This document shows, in pieces, positions 35,232-47,069 of a stretch of DNA of 64,000 nucleotides. Every line of letters starts with the position of its first letter. Position 1 is the first letter of the stretch. Under the pieces are notes generated by a model. That model had not been told where the DNA came from. It was given only the letters and a program-made list of their open reading frames with translations, and searched no databases. The position numbers and the translations under genes are program-made. This DNA is from Dacryopinax spathularia (lineage: Eukaryota; Basidiomycota; Dacrymycetes; Dacrymycetales; Dacrymycetaceae), in the NCBI GenBank assembly GCA_037974965.1, contig JBBPFI010000014.1, positions 124,001-188,000 of the forward strand, read 5' to 3'.

Positions 35232-38200
35232 ATGCACAACAACTCCGGAGCTCATGGGCTGAACCATCCCAACACCGACCGCTCATCTACATCAAGCCAC
35301 TCTGGAACACCAAATGCAAGCTCATCTTCCGGAGGTCGGCGACGAGCCCTCCTCTCTGTCCCACCATCTCGCCGCCCCAACCGACGCAAAACGATGACCC
35401 ACTCCCGTATCATCCGGATTGGTATCGCAAACCAGGAGAACGAGGCGGTCACAGGGGATGGATTCACTCTGGAAGAACTCCTGCAACAGCCAATCCCAGC
35501 CACCCCTCCTATCCGGACTGGACGAAGCCGTACCGATGCATACTCCATCGCTGCTCTCGACCGTCGGGAAGCCGAGCTCCGAACACGAGACCGAGCACGT
35601 TTTGCAGCAGATCCGGAAGAGGAGGTCATGTTGCAGTTTGTGCAGGGGGAGACGATGGACGTTTCCGGAGATGTTGATTGGGAGGATGTCGAGATGCATG
35701 AGGAGGGTGCCAGTGAGGAAGCACTTTTTCACACTTGGCTGGAGATAACGTACGCCTGATGTCTCATTCTGGAGATCTTGTCAATGTCTAACTGTCAACA
35801 GTCGACCTTCCTACCCATCCGGAGAAGGCAGGTACGCTCAAAGAATCCTCCAGCAAGCTTGGGCATGGGAATCACTCATGCCGGATTTGGTGCATGAGTT
35901 CTTGCGATGGAGGTTGCGCGGTGTAAGCCAGCCCTCCAGCACATTACCTCCGGACAGTACTCGAGCCTTCGAACTTGACGTCGTGACTTGGAGTGGCATC
36001 CGGAGGGAAGCGTTTGGCATCGTAGGGACCAGTACCAGTCCCATTCTGATCCTGATGCGGTATGGCTTCCTCGCTTGCACTCCGGAAGCACCGCGAATGG
36101 CCTTCGATGTCCGGATTCTTGAAGTCCACCATCGTGTCCGGATGCGCGCATATATATCCCATGAAGCATGGACCCAAGTTCTGTGCGATTTGCAAGGAGT
36201 AAGTCCTCCATGATTTCCAGATTAATACCATGCTTATCCTGCCTAGATCCCATATTCACCTTCTTTCCGGAAACACGTGGCTGATGCATATGATACATAT
36301 GTATCCCTCCTGCCTCATCTGGAGCAGGATCTGTCAGTTGCCTTCGGTCAGGATAGTCCTGAATGGCGAGTGAAACATAGTTGCCCAGCTTGCGAGTTCA
36401 AGGTAAGCTTTTCTGGAGCATTGATGAGACTTGAACCCAGCTGATTCCATGTAGCTTCAGGATGAACCGCCCCTGCCACTCTCCAGACTCATTTGTGGAG
36501 ACGGTAACAACTCCAGCAAGCGGTTCGCCCATGCCGGACATCAAGACTTGCGTTTATACAAGAGCGATTACATCATTGGTCCGGAAGATGTCGACCGCTT
36601 CAAGGACGATGTACGCCAGCGGCACAGTCGCCCCATCCGGACCAGGGGTGGTGGAGACCCGACAGACGGCCTCCTTCTGGACCAAGCAGGACACATTACT
36701 CTGGATGAATCACTTGCGGCATGTGCAGATAAATGGAAAGCATCACAGGCTCGGGAGACAGGACACACGTTCCAACGAGCTCTAGAGGAGACAGGACACT
36801 TCCTGACAGTCTGCCGGCATGCTTTCATTCGCTATTCTGTTGATATGATCCGGAGTGGTGAGCTGTAAGTGATTCATTCTCTGCATAGCTCTTGCTGAAT
36901 ATGTATCCAGAGCGAAGTACTCTATTGCCAGTCTGGATCGACTATTGACGACTTTGGGTCCGGACATCGGGTTTGGCTATGATATCGGGTGTACTCACTC
37001 TATTACTGTCCTCCGGAGCTCTATTGGCGAACGTGCTCAATCTTCCGGACTGAAGTTCTTTGTTGGGGCCTTCCATGGCTATGCCCACAACAGGCGCTGC
37101 CAGATTCATTTCCACCCTCGCTTGCTCGCCATCGCTGGTCTGGAAGATTTCGAAACTTGTGAGTGGGTGTTTAGCCAGCAAAACAGATCGGCCCACCTGT
37201 TCCGGCACGCCTCTCCCTACCATCGGCACATGACCATGGACTGGTTCTATCGTACATGGGATGCTGACCGGAGAGCAGCATTGGGTGAGTGCTCTGGATT
37301 ACATGTATAAAATCCAATATCCTGATGTGCGGGCAGGAGAATTCCTATTCCGGAATTACCGGCAGGCCCTGATGATCATCCAAAATGATGGTGCCAGTGT
37401 AGCGTCATTATTGCAAACTCTGGACACCACGTACACGGATTTGGAGACTTACCGGAAAGAAGAAATCACCTTCTTTGACTCGCTGCAACATCCTCCGGAG
37501 GTCAACGAGACAGCGGTGCAGTACATGGAGACATTGCGCATGTATGCAGCAGCGGAGTAAGTGCTACTCCGTCATATTTTCTGGACACGGGCTGATCTCT
37601 GCCAGAACAGAATTGCACAGGTCCCGCGCTCGGGAGTTCATTGTCTCCACCCCAGACAACTGGGACGATGAGACAACACGACAAAATGGCTGTGCTCAGG
37701 AACGCAATGTGCTACGTTGTCTCCGGAAAGTAGCCCAGCTTGAAGCAATACTGGTTGACTTCGAACGCACTCTGGACACGGATCGATGGACGCCAGATCA
37801 TCCGTCTTGGCAGCAATATTCCCGAACAATGGAGGAGAGGGAGTTCCAACAAGCTCTGGACCATTTGGAGAGTCTGGTCGTCCAGAGGCTGTTTGAGATG
37901 GAGAAGATGAACAACAAAGGAACAAGTACGTTAGTTTTTCCTGAGGGGAACGACCTGCTGACGTCCGGACAGACTACAAAATGCGTAGCGCAATTGCCAA
38001 AGCGCTACAGGCACGGAGTCACAGCCTCCGGACCGCCCTAAGTGAATACAACCGTCTCGCTGTTATGGTCCAGCCTCCGCGCCCCGTTCTCACAATGGAG
38101 AATGTTCTGGATTATGCGTTCTTGGCTGAATTCAGCTTGCTGCGCCATGGCATTCCGGAACGCGATGCTCGACCTTGGATGCAGCCACGTATTCGGGAGC

Positions 38201-38658
38201 TGGTCAACAAATGGATGCTCGTACGATGTGCCGAACAAGAAATTATCCGCCTCAATGTCGAGATCCAGAGAGTCCTGACCGCTATATCTGAAGAGGCAGA
38301 AGAAATGGCCGACCATCTTGCCCAGGTTACTCAGTCCGGAGACGTAGCACTTGCGCACGAGATGCGTCGCAGGATCGAAGTCCGGAAGCTGGTCGATGCA
38401 AAGGTGCGACACCGTCTGGAGGATATTATGCGCCTCCCTGGATACTCCGGCCCGCAAGAGAAAGGCACTCCCCTTCATGCTCGCACTCGTCCGGAGCTTA
38501 GTGGTGTAGGTGCAGGGTGGACGCCACCAAGAGATGCTCAGGAAGTGGATGATCTTAGCGGCATGGTGGCCGATGATTCTGGACAGTGGGAGGAGGAAGG
38601 ACTTCCGGAGATTGAAGCATTAGCAGAGGCGTTTGGTGCCTCACTCGATGTAAACTAG
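35232..38658 (+). CDS. KDZ transposase (Kyakuja-Dileera-Zisupton class)
   Basis: Exons 35232-35749, 35802-36198, 36247-36402, 36455-36864, 36911-37284, 37337-37556, 37606-37925 and 37973-38658 give 1026 aa with no break. After a disordered N-terminus come WAWESLMPDLVHEFLRW, a RYGFLACTPEAP block and HSCPAC, then DEPPLPLSRLICGDGNNS. Next are HFLTVCRHAFIRYSVDM, GFGYDIGC, GAFHGYAHNRRCQ and EDFETCEWVFSQQNRSA, the conserved core of KDZ transposases. The acidic residues in GYDIGC and EDFE are probable catalytic residues by family knowledge. The C-terminal part (ENVLDYAFLAEFSLLR, EEAEEMADHL) is helical and also standard for fungal KDZ proteins. It should cut and join the element's ends in the nucleus. 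About fifty TCYRGA sites lie in the gene. Confidence 0.95.
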
Positions 38659-39556
38659 CCAACCGGGTCCGATTTTTGTTTTTTTTTTCCCGTGTCACTA
38701 TGTTTCAATTTCCAGAAATACGCGGTGTACATAATGTCCTTATATGCGAATGATACATCCGGACTATAACACTGAGTTACGCAGTACAGCACTTCGTGTC
38801 TGGAATGAAGAGGATGGAGAGAGAAGAACCAAAAAAAAAACTCTCTATCTACGGCACTCTGGAAGGAAGCATGGCCATATGTGTAGTCTCCGGAAAGCAC
38901 CATCGAGGGGAGGAATGACATGCAATAAAGCGAGACTGTCACAGTCAAACTGAAGCAGACACTCTGGAATGTTCGGCTGACGGTTTGAATTCCAGAACGA
39001 AGGTGTCAAAGGGAAGGCAATTGCTTCTGAGACTCAAGCCTAATCCGGACACTGCTCCACAAGACGATTCTTTGAATTCCACATGGACTATCTTCCAGAA
39101 GGTACACCTCGCGTTAAAGTTGATAACAATGTATTCTCAGGAATTGCCGTATATACTTGTAGGGAGTTGCAAGGAATCCCATTCAGGAAAAAAGCGATGC
39201 CAATGCGCCCGAGATTCCACCACCTTTTACCTCTTCCGGACTGAAGGACATACAGGGAGATTAAAAAAGGTAAGCCTCCCCCTTATCCGGAGATAGAAGA
39301 GCGATGGTGAGCATCAATCGCATTGTTAACGCATGGTTTCCGGAATGCAAACACGTGCCCTACGCGCTGTTTCGGTCTATTGTGCTCCCAAATTGCTTCC
39401 GGAGTCCCTAGTCACCCTCTGCGCGTGAGCGCATATAGTCTGCCCCTTCCTCCTTTCGCTCACCCCACCTCACCCGACTTCAACTCATTCCCTTCCTCTC
39501 CGGATCCACCACTCTACCACCACTCTACTTTCCAGACTCTACTCTCCACTCTATCC
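38659..39556 (+). other. Spacer between the two genes of element B
   Basis: No convincing gene. The TCYRGA lattice continues unchanged (sites at about 38711, 38758, 38799, 38860, 38889, 38963, 38991, 39044 and 39094, then 39235-39499). Poly-T near 38676-38689 and poly-A near 38832-38841 flank an unremarkable stretch. A pair of GAATTCCA words lies at 38987 and 39074. 39420-39550 is pyrimidine-rich and looks like the leader of the next gene. Confidence 0.5.
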
Positions 39557-42500
39557 ATGTACAACAGGCTCAGGTCCTCCCGCAGAGGCTCGCACCCTCC
39601 GGACAACGACTCCCGTCGCGGATCGTCCGGAAGAGGTGGACCTCCCCCTTCTGCCAGTCATGCACGCTCCACATCGTCAAGCAGTCATCCGGATGAACCG
39701 CCACCGCCTGCATATGAGTCGACTCGTGGTACTCCCGCTCCTTCCGGACCAGCAGCTCCTGCAACTCCTGGCCGTTCCGGAGCACGTTATATGGAGGCTA
39801 CACCCGGGCCAGCAACGCCGAACCCATCCGGAGCATCGCGTCGTTCGGAGTCACCGCTTGCTGGTTACCACTTCCCCGCTGGTTCCACCTCCGGACCGAC
39901 TCCCACCATGCCCATCGCTCCTGTAGCCCGCAGCGCATCCCGGATGTCCATCGATCCTCCCTCTGGAGGGATGCAGACCCGGTCGTCATCCAGAATGTCG
40001 TTGGGCCCGTCGTCCCAACGCACAAGTCCGGCCCTCGCGCCTGCTCGAATTACATCTCCCTCCCCTGGTCCCTCTGGAAGTGCACCCACTGGACCTACTT
40101 CCGGAGGCTCCTCTCGCCCGTTCGTCACGGCCGCTAGCCTCCTCGCCCAGCAGACCACCACGCGGTCGGCATCGTCTTCCTCACAGTCCGGACCGCCATC
40201 AAGCTGGCACAGAGGTCCAGAACCCACTCTTCCGGCTGGCGTGCAAGAGGTTGCCAGCCGCGTTCCGGACCCCTCGTATGCGCCGACATACCTTCCTCGT
40301 GGTGTTTCTGGACCACCCCCTCCCCCTCCTCCGCCTAGAGATGCTCCTTTCTCTGGACCCCGCTTCGATTCTCAGGAGACAATGGTGATGGTTGGTGGTG
40401 TCCTGACTAAGACGGTTGGGAAGGAGAATAGGCCTACCCCTTGGGGACCTCCGGAGGCTTTGGCGAACCGGTATATGACTGGCTGGAACGTGAACAACAA
40501 GCCAGATCAGGATGTCGACCAGATCGCCCTCACCCCTGTTCCGGACAGTCGCCGACTTGTGAACGCTCAGACTGGCAACCACAATCCGGATCAGCTGTAC
40601 TTTGACGCACCTGTGAGACGCGGAGGTGGTGGCTTTGGTGAGTCTCCGGATCTACCGCATATCTGCAAGTCCTGACGTTGAAAGCAGTTTTGCCACATGT
40701 CCGCTTCTTTGACCATCGTCCGGAACAGAAGGGGGGACCGCTCCCCATTATGTTCGGGAGCGTAATGGGCTTTCCTTCCTTATATCTGGAGCAACTGCCT
40801 ACGAACCACAGCAAGCTCCCTCCTCCTATCCAGAACCGTTTCAGCACCGCCCTATCCGGAGATCCTTTCCGCATCATGCGTGATCGAGTTGGCGACACTC
40901 TCCCCATTATGCAAGGCTCCCGAAATGATCGTCTGGATGCACCGGGCCTGAATCAACATCCTCACCGTAAGATCCGGAGCCCAGATGTGCGCAAGTTCGC
41001 ATATAAGAATGATTACATGACTGGGATTCTGGATTTCGTACGCATCTCCCTCTGTCCGGATGAGCTGAACTGACGATGTATTCCAGAGTACTGCGGCAGA
41101 TCGGATGTTGTGCGAGGGCTTTCACTTCCACTTCATGGCTACGACAACGAATGGTCCGGATGGCCATCCCGATGCATGCACCGTGATCTCCAGAACTGTC
41201 TGGGAAGACAGTGCCATCATGGAAGCTCTGGAGAAGATCAATCGCCTATTCCGGACCAAACTGATGTATGCTGCTCGGGACCGGAAGACCTTGAACATCG
41301 ATGGCTTCAACAACGAGGGCACCCTCTTTCCGGTCCAGACACATGTTACCGACGAGGAGATCCAGAATATCGGCGAAGAGTTCCCGACATACGAAGACCC
41401 TCCTCCCCCTCTCCCCTCTATTTCCAGAGCAGATGTGCAGCCCCCTGGATTCCGGATGTTGCAACTGCCGGAGGATCCTCGTCAATGGCCTGTCATTCCT
41501 TCTGAGATTCCTCACGCTGTCGACACCTGGTTCGAACGCCGCACGTTCCCTCATGTCTGGACAGACGCCTTCTATCGCAATGGAATCCGGACGGTGTATC
41601 GCCTCTACTTGTTTGTTCACCCTCGCGAATGGAGGGCTCGTCTGGACGCTGCACTCACGACTTATGGAAGGGACCACGTCCCGGTCAAGCACGACCTCTC
41701 CAGTATCCTGAACCCGATGTTCCAGCACAAGTGTATGGAATGGGCGGATTCCGGAGTAGTTGGGATGGAGGGTGGTATCTTTCTCCCTAGTGTTGCTGAC
41801 TACGATCCTCTGGAAGAGACCCGCACGTCGTAGATAACTTACCTGAATTGCTCTCCGGAATACGTGTCTTAGTATGCAATCAAATGCATTGTTGTTGTCC
41901 CACGTGCCTGATCTTCCCATCCCTTCTCTCTTAGGGTCCGGACATCACTGTGCCACGTACTCCTTCTCTGGAGGTCGACACCTCTACTACATTCTCCAGA
42001 CATATCGCCCATCACCTGGAGCAGAGCTGATTCGTTTGCACGGCATGGCTAGCCCTCCGGAGGATAGTGCAGCCCCTTCCGCATGGTGCGCCAGAAAAGC
42101 GAAATGGCAAGAGAACATGGTTCGACAGGACTCTGCTCATCAGCACGCTGTCCGGATTGTTGCTGCTCTTGAGAAGAACATAGAGCTAGCCAGTGCCGCC
42201 TCCGGAGTCTCTGGCGATGCCCTCCGTGAGTATATCTTTGGCTTCCAGAATATACCTGGCTTCCGGAGGAAAAGGGCACCCAATTTGAAGAACATTGCGG
42301 TGCACTTGACCAGCGTGGAATGGGAGAAAGCGGGTGAGTGGCCAGTCCAGAATTGTGGGCATACAGCTGATCTGTGCGACCAGGGCGCGAATTCGACCTA
42401 CACCTGGCAAAGGTGGACTGGGAAGAGCGCCTACAGCAGCTCCGGACAGACGAGGCTGCAGCTGAGGCGGGACGGGCTGCCCTTCTGGCACATCGGGAGG

Positions 42501-43340
42501 CCGAGGAGCATCGTCCAAGAGTGTCCAGAAAGGCACGTGAAGCGGACCAGACTGCAACAACGCTGGCCCTCCAGAGAGAGGTGAGTGAGTGACTTACGTG
42601 TTGGGGACCATATTGATCTGGAAGTCAGGCACATGCTTTCAATGTCCGGACTAGGGGTCACATCTTTGGGTTCACAGTGAAGGGCGATGCTCTGGATTAT
42701 GGGGCAGCGCAGTTCTTCGGCGACGAGGTGGGAGAGGCATTCATCCGCCAGGTCTTCGCCAAGTCCGGACACGAGCTGGCAAATGAATTCGAGGTCTTTG
42801 CTGTGCATGGGGCAAGAGGTAAGGCTGATTCTTGCTCCTTGACCTTTGTGCCTGAAGTCCAGAATAGGTGTGGCTGCTCGTTTGGTGGACCAGAAGGTGG
42901 AATTGAAAGCGAGCATCCGGAAGATACTGCTGAAGGAGCTTCGTGTGTACTTCCTGCAGAATGTCCGGACTGAACTGACTCGTGCTACAGGTACTGCTGC
43001 TGGTAATGAGAAAGCGGTCATGCATTATGCCAGATTCGGGAGAAATGTCGAGGATGGGTACGGTGTAACTCTGGAGGGCTGGCCTGGAGGGGTGATTGTG
43101 AATCCATCGACCATGGGAATCACCGAGTTGAAGGTTTTGAAAAGTGCTTTATTAGAGGGTACCTGTCATTTCCGGACTATGTCCCCAGCAGACAGGCTCC
43201 GGAGACAGAGGGAGCGGGCTCAAGAAGCTGAAGAGAGTCGGTGCAAGCGGGCAAAGCAGAAAGGTGTCCGGACATTGTTGATTGCCTCTCATCCAGATGG
43301 GGGACAGGACACATCTCAGAGCTCGGAGGAAGTGCAGTAG
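39557..43340 (+). CDS. Accessory protein of element B, family not recognised
   Basis: Start ATG 39557. Exons 39557-40637, 40688-41037, 41087-41829 and from 41873 onward join in frame, with further introns near 42333-42382, 42580-42628, 42820-42867 and probably one more before 43000, to stop near 43338. The first 350 residues are Ser/Pro/Gly-rich and disordered, with PPPPPPPP near 255. The remainder is globular and includes LPIMFGSVMGFPSLYLEQ, HAVDTWFERRTFPHVW and an acidic/helical coiled stretch (DWEERLQQLRTDEAAAEAG). It ends with HYARFGRNVEDGYGVTLEGWP and a basic tail. The GYGVTLEGWP element recurs in agaricomycete transposon-linked proteins as far as I recall. No catalytic motif can be assigned. 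Its co-location and the shared lattice imply a role in the transposon's life cycle. Confidence 0.65.
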
Positions 43341-43505
43341 AGTGTTAGCCGGACAAAAACTGGGGGTTCGTAGTAGTCCAGACAGCGCCTGTTTATTGTC
43401 TTTATTATCTACATATGACTATGGTACTTCTTGCTTCCGGAAGGGCATGTGCGCATGATTCATGTTCCCACGCAATCGTTCCCTTCCCACGCCATAGGTC
43501 CGGAG

Positions 43506-44574
43506 GCAGTGGTCGGCTGATAGGGTCTAGCACAGCCTGCTAAATGTGCAGGCTGGATGAGCGCTGGACAGGGTTTTCAGTCGCGGCATGCTCTAAGTGG
43601 AGGAATCGGCGCACGTCTCTGCAGGCTCTAATTAGGGTCTCCTGCCAGCAGACACAGGTGTTGCACGCTTTGGGACAGGCACACACTCAAACAAAAACGG
43701 AAGATTGGCCCTTCTTCTTTTTTTGTTTGGCCCCTCACTTCTCACCCACTCAACAACCGCAACCACACTCCCGCTTCGGGAACCACGCCGCGCTTCTTCG
43801 TCAATGCCACTTTTTCGCACAGCCTCTTCCTTCCCCCGGGCCCCCGCTGCATTCGTCCCCCCAAATCATTCGCTCACAGCAGGAGCGTGACAATGGACCG
43901 TAATAGGTTCTCGTATGTATAGAAGGCCGCTTCCTGCGCAAGGTCAAGACCTCGGCTCGCGTGGCAACGACTACCCTATCGGCCCCTTGGCTTCTCACAT
44001 GCCCTCTGCGCCTGCACAGTCAGTACATCATCAGTGGTCTCAGCGGTCCCGTCTCTCTGGCATCTTCCTCTCATCTACTCATCTCCGATCCTCCAGCTCA
44101 GGACGGTACGTATACTCAGACCATCCCCGTACCACGGACTTGTTGTCCTCCCTCGGCCTTCAGCACGCGGAGTGGCCCTAATAAGGCGGGCGCGCTCTAC
44201 AAAAGGAGTCGACTAACCTAGTTCGAAAGCCCGGACGCCTCCGCGGCATCATCTCATCATCATCCGGGGCGCGAGTTTTGTTTGCCCCCCCCAAACAACT
44301 AGGGCAGTCGCATTAACCTTTGCCCCACTTGCTCGGCTCTCGCTAGGCCAACAAAATCCAAACCTAGCGGTCAGGAGTCACAACCTCCGCAGCAATCACC
44401 GCTTGGTTTCCCGCCGGGCCTTCTGCTGACCTTTCGTCCCTCCGCTCGAACAATAAAGCCCCCCTCGCCGTGGAAGCAGAATTCGATCCTCTTCCTCTTA
44501 TTGTTCTCCCTCGTATCGCCTTTTTCGCGCGCTTCTCCCTCTCTCGTCCTTCCTCTGCTCCACCACTGCCAGCT
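43506..44574. other. Right flank of element B and promoter of the BRCT/Myb gene
   Basis: The hexamer lattice stops. A weak candidate for a tiny gene starts at 43892 (MDRNRFS, then a GTATGT donor and an acceptor near 44017), ending near 44216 or 44219, without family resemblance. CT-rich sequence before 44575 is probably the leader of the next gene. Confidence 0.35.
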
Positions 44575-46566
44575 ATGGACGACAATACGTCCAGCCAAAA
44601 CGCATTGTTCACGCATAAGAGCGGCCTGCCGCTCGTATTCTACCTGCCCCCTGATGCCCTCGACTCGGCAGACGCAAGCGCTCTGCGCAAGGATATTATC
44701 GTGAGTCATCTTCGTCGCCCGCGCTTGCCCGCGTCCCTCATTATGCACAGGATCATGGAGGAACTCTCTGCGAGAGCATGCCCGATGCCGATCTGATACT
44801 TGCTGACGCTTCACACTCCAACATCCTTAGCTCGGTCAGTCGCGGCCAAGTCGTGCTGAACAAGAACTGGGTCCGGCTCTGCGTCATCGCCGGCACTGTC
44901 TTAGGCGCAGAGGTCAACTGGGCAAAACAGGCGCTGCCCGAGCAACAGCATTGCGACACTCAAGTAAAGTCCGAACGCCCCTCCCTCTCGATCTCAACAG
45001 CGATGGACAAGCCCACTCTCCCCGGCATTCACGCGCTCGGGCTGGCGAGGGACGACGGCGTCGTCGCTTCCTCCTGCGACCGCGAACGGCGGAACGACTC
45101 TCCCTACGCGCTCCAGCCCTGCCAGCGCGCAAACAGCTTCTCGCCCGACCACAGCTTTCCCAAGCTCCCCGACCCGCGCAGCTTTCCCAACGAAAGGATC
45201 ACGACGATATCCGTCTCCCGAGAACCGTGCATCCAGCGCAGCCCGTACTCGTCGCGCGCGTACGAGCTGTCCGAGATGCGGAACGACGATCGTACTACCC
45301 CAACCGCACGCGACGAGGACTACGATCGCGTGGAGCCCTTCTGGGGCAGGCAGGATGAGCCTCTGTACAGCCGTCCGAGGTTCGCGCGCTCGGCTTCGGA
45401 AACGCGGCCGCGCTACATAGACCGGGAATGGGACTATTCGAACTACTACTAGTAAGCCCCTCTTTTCGCGCGGCAGGGACAAAAGGATTGACAGTGCCTC
45501 GTTACAGCTCGCACCGCTCGCGGGAAGAAGACTACCATACGGAAGAAGCTTTCCGCAGGAATCCTCCACCACCACCTTCTCGTATCCCACACAATTACCC
45601 CGACACTAGGCGGGAGCCCCCCGGCTACTCACTCGAGTTCGACCGACCGATGGAAGAAGCGTATTATGGGCATTCTAGGAGGTATGATACCCGAGACCGT
45701 GAGCGCGAACGTGAACGCGATCGTGCTACTCCGCCCTGGAAGGGCTCGCCAAGGTCGTATGCCCATCTTTCTCGCGAAACATTCGCCCAGTCGCCCGTAC
45801 CTCCTCCTTCCTACTCCTCCTCCTCGCCAGAAGAACGCCCACTCCCTGCTACGCCCGAAAGAGGCTCCGACCTCCGTGTAGTGCAATACGACCCAACCCG
45901 TTTCGAGCTGAACGAAAAGCCCACTCAACGTGTCTACAGGGGAGGGTACGTATCATCAGTGCCCTCTAACTCCGCTTTGGGTTCCTCGTTCTGATTGTTC
46001 TTGGCTCTAGGTATCCCGTCGCGTCGAAGGCCATAGGGATGAAGGAGCCTACGTATACGATGCCCGACGGCAGGATATGGACGATAGATGACGACGAGCC
46101 TCCGCCTAAGCCAGACTCGCCTCCTCGCAAGAACGGGTCGAAGCGTCGTAAGTCTCCCACCTACCTGACCCATGAGGCGGGTGCTGATGTACGGTGCTAG
46201 ACAACCAATATTCGGAAGCGGAGGACTGGTTCCTCGTACATTACGCGAACTGGATGATGCGCAAGAACCCAAGGATGGAGATGAAAGAGCTATACCAGAA
46301 GCTGCACGAGCAGGTACGTCTGCCCTCCCCTCCCCTCCCTTGTTCTTCGTCTCCGGCAGAAGGCTGACAAACGTCGGCAGATGGACAATCACACCTCGCT
46401 CGCGCTATACCTTCGGGTGAACAAGTCACGCGAGTATTTCCGCAAGCTGGGTATGACGGAGCGCGCTCTTTCCCGGCGCGTGCAAATGCCGTCGAGGCGT
46501 ACAAGAGCAGAGTGGGACGACGAGCTCGTAGCCATGCGCGATCTGTCCATCCGGGAACGGCGCTGA
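44575..46566 (+). CDS. BRCT plus Myb-like protein, candidate Rap1 (telomere-binding) homolog
   Basis: Six exons, with introns at 44701-44750, 45453-45507, 45949-46010, 46150-46200 and 46315-46380. Residues about 10-90 read as a BRCT domain: FTHKSGLPLVFYLPPD, then IDHGGTLCESMPDADLILAD and VVLNKNWVRLCV. A long Arg/Ser/Pro/Tyr-rich middle with RERERERDR follows. Near the C-terminus QYSEAEDWFLVHYANWMM with ELYQKLHEQMDNHTSLALYLR fits a Myb/SANT-type helical domain as in Rap1, where 'YTxEED' and 'HTxxSW' blocks recur. This BRCT-Myb order matches Rap1, a shelterin-like telomere and chromatin protein. No RCT domain is seen at the very end, so another BRCT/Myb regulator remains possible. Confidence 0.65.
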
Positions 46567-47069
46567 TATGCTCCAATCTCTGCTGTGCATTTCCCATCTC
46601 TTCCATGCACCATCTTCCCGCTATACTGCCACACACGAGCCCTGATCTGTCTACCTCTTTCTCTCCCATTTTTCTTCTTCTCTGTTGCTGTGGTTCTTAT
46701 GGTCTGTTGGCAGTTGCAGTTGCCCACTGTTGTCTCTTCTCCCAAGTTTTTCACATGATCCTGATGGCCTGTATGGTTCTGATTCTGACCAGCTGATTCC
46801 CCCATCTATGCTTTTCACGTACCCCTTTCTCTCTCACAAGTGCACCCTGTGGCCTCGTATCCCGTTACCCTTTGTACATACTCGCAGGGTGCTGCTATCG
46901 AACAATAAGATGTACATGCTAGAAACAGCCCGCGAGTGTGGTTCCAATTGGAAACAGCGGCGGGCTTGATCCTCTTTCGTGCGAAGTCTTGATGCTCCCA
47001 TCCCCAAGGCCTGAATTGTTCGGCAACAGCGCCATCCAACCAGTGCAGCGCCTCTCAACCATCATCACA
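46567..47069. other. Spacer between BRCT/Myb gene and small membrane-protein gene
   Basis: Nothing beyond probable 3' and 5' untranslated sequence. The neighbouring frames lack features. Confidence 0.4.

Larger units (their letters stand above)
35144..43504. repeat. TCYRGA hexamer lattice spanning element B
   Basis: By hand I count about 137 TCYRGA sites: roughly 76 TCCGGA, 35 TCTGGA, 25 TCCAGA and 1 TCTAGA. The mean spacing is about 61 bp, and gaps seldom exceed 150 bp. Random expectation for four hexamers in 8.4 kb is about 8. Sites fall in exons (all three frames), introns and spacers alike. TCTGGA and TCCAGA are exactly what CpG transition of the palindrome TCCGGA would leave. Confidence 0.9.
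35140..43505 (+). mobile_element. KDZ DNA transposon (element B), apparently complete
   Basis: About 8.4 kb holding a 1026-aa KDZ transposase and one large accessory gene, both on the plus strand and both with open frames. The limits are taken from the first and last TCYRGA hexamers (about 35144 and 43499). I did not find clear terminal inverted repeats or a target duplication. The KDZ type differs from that of element A (CxC1-like cluster region with DGNNSSKR and GYDIGC, not CxC5/CxC6). Intact frames suggest a recent insertion. Confidence 0.8.

Noticed and set aside
38985-39296. Third gene in element B
   Set aside because: The frame has no ATG start and no recognisable content; the hexamer lattice alone explains its structure.
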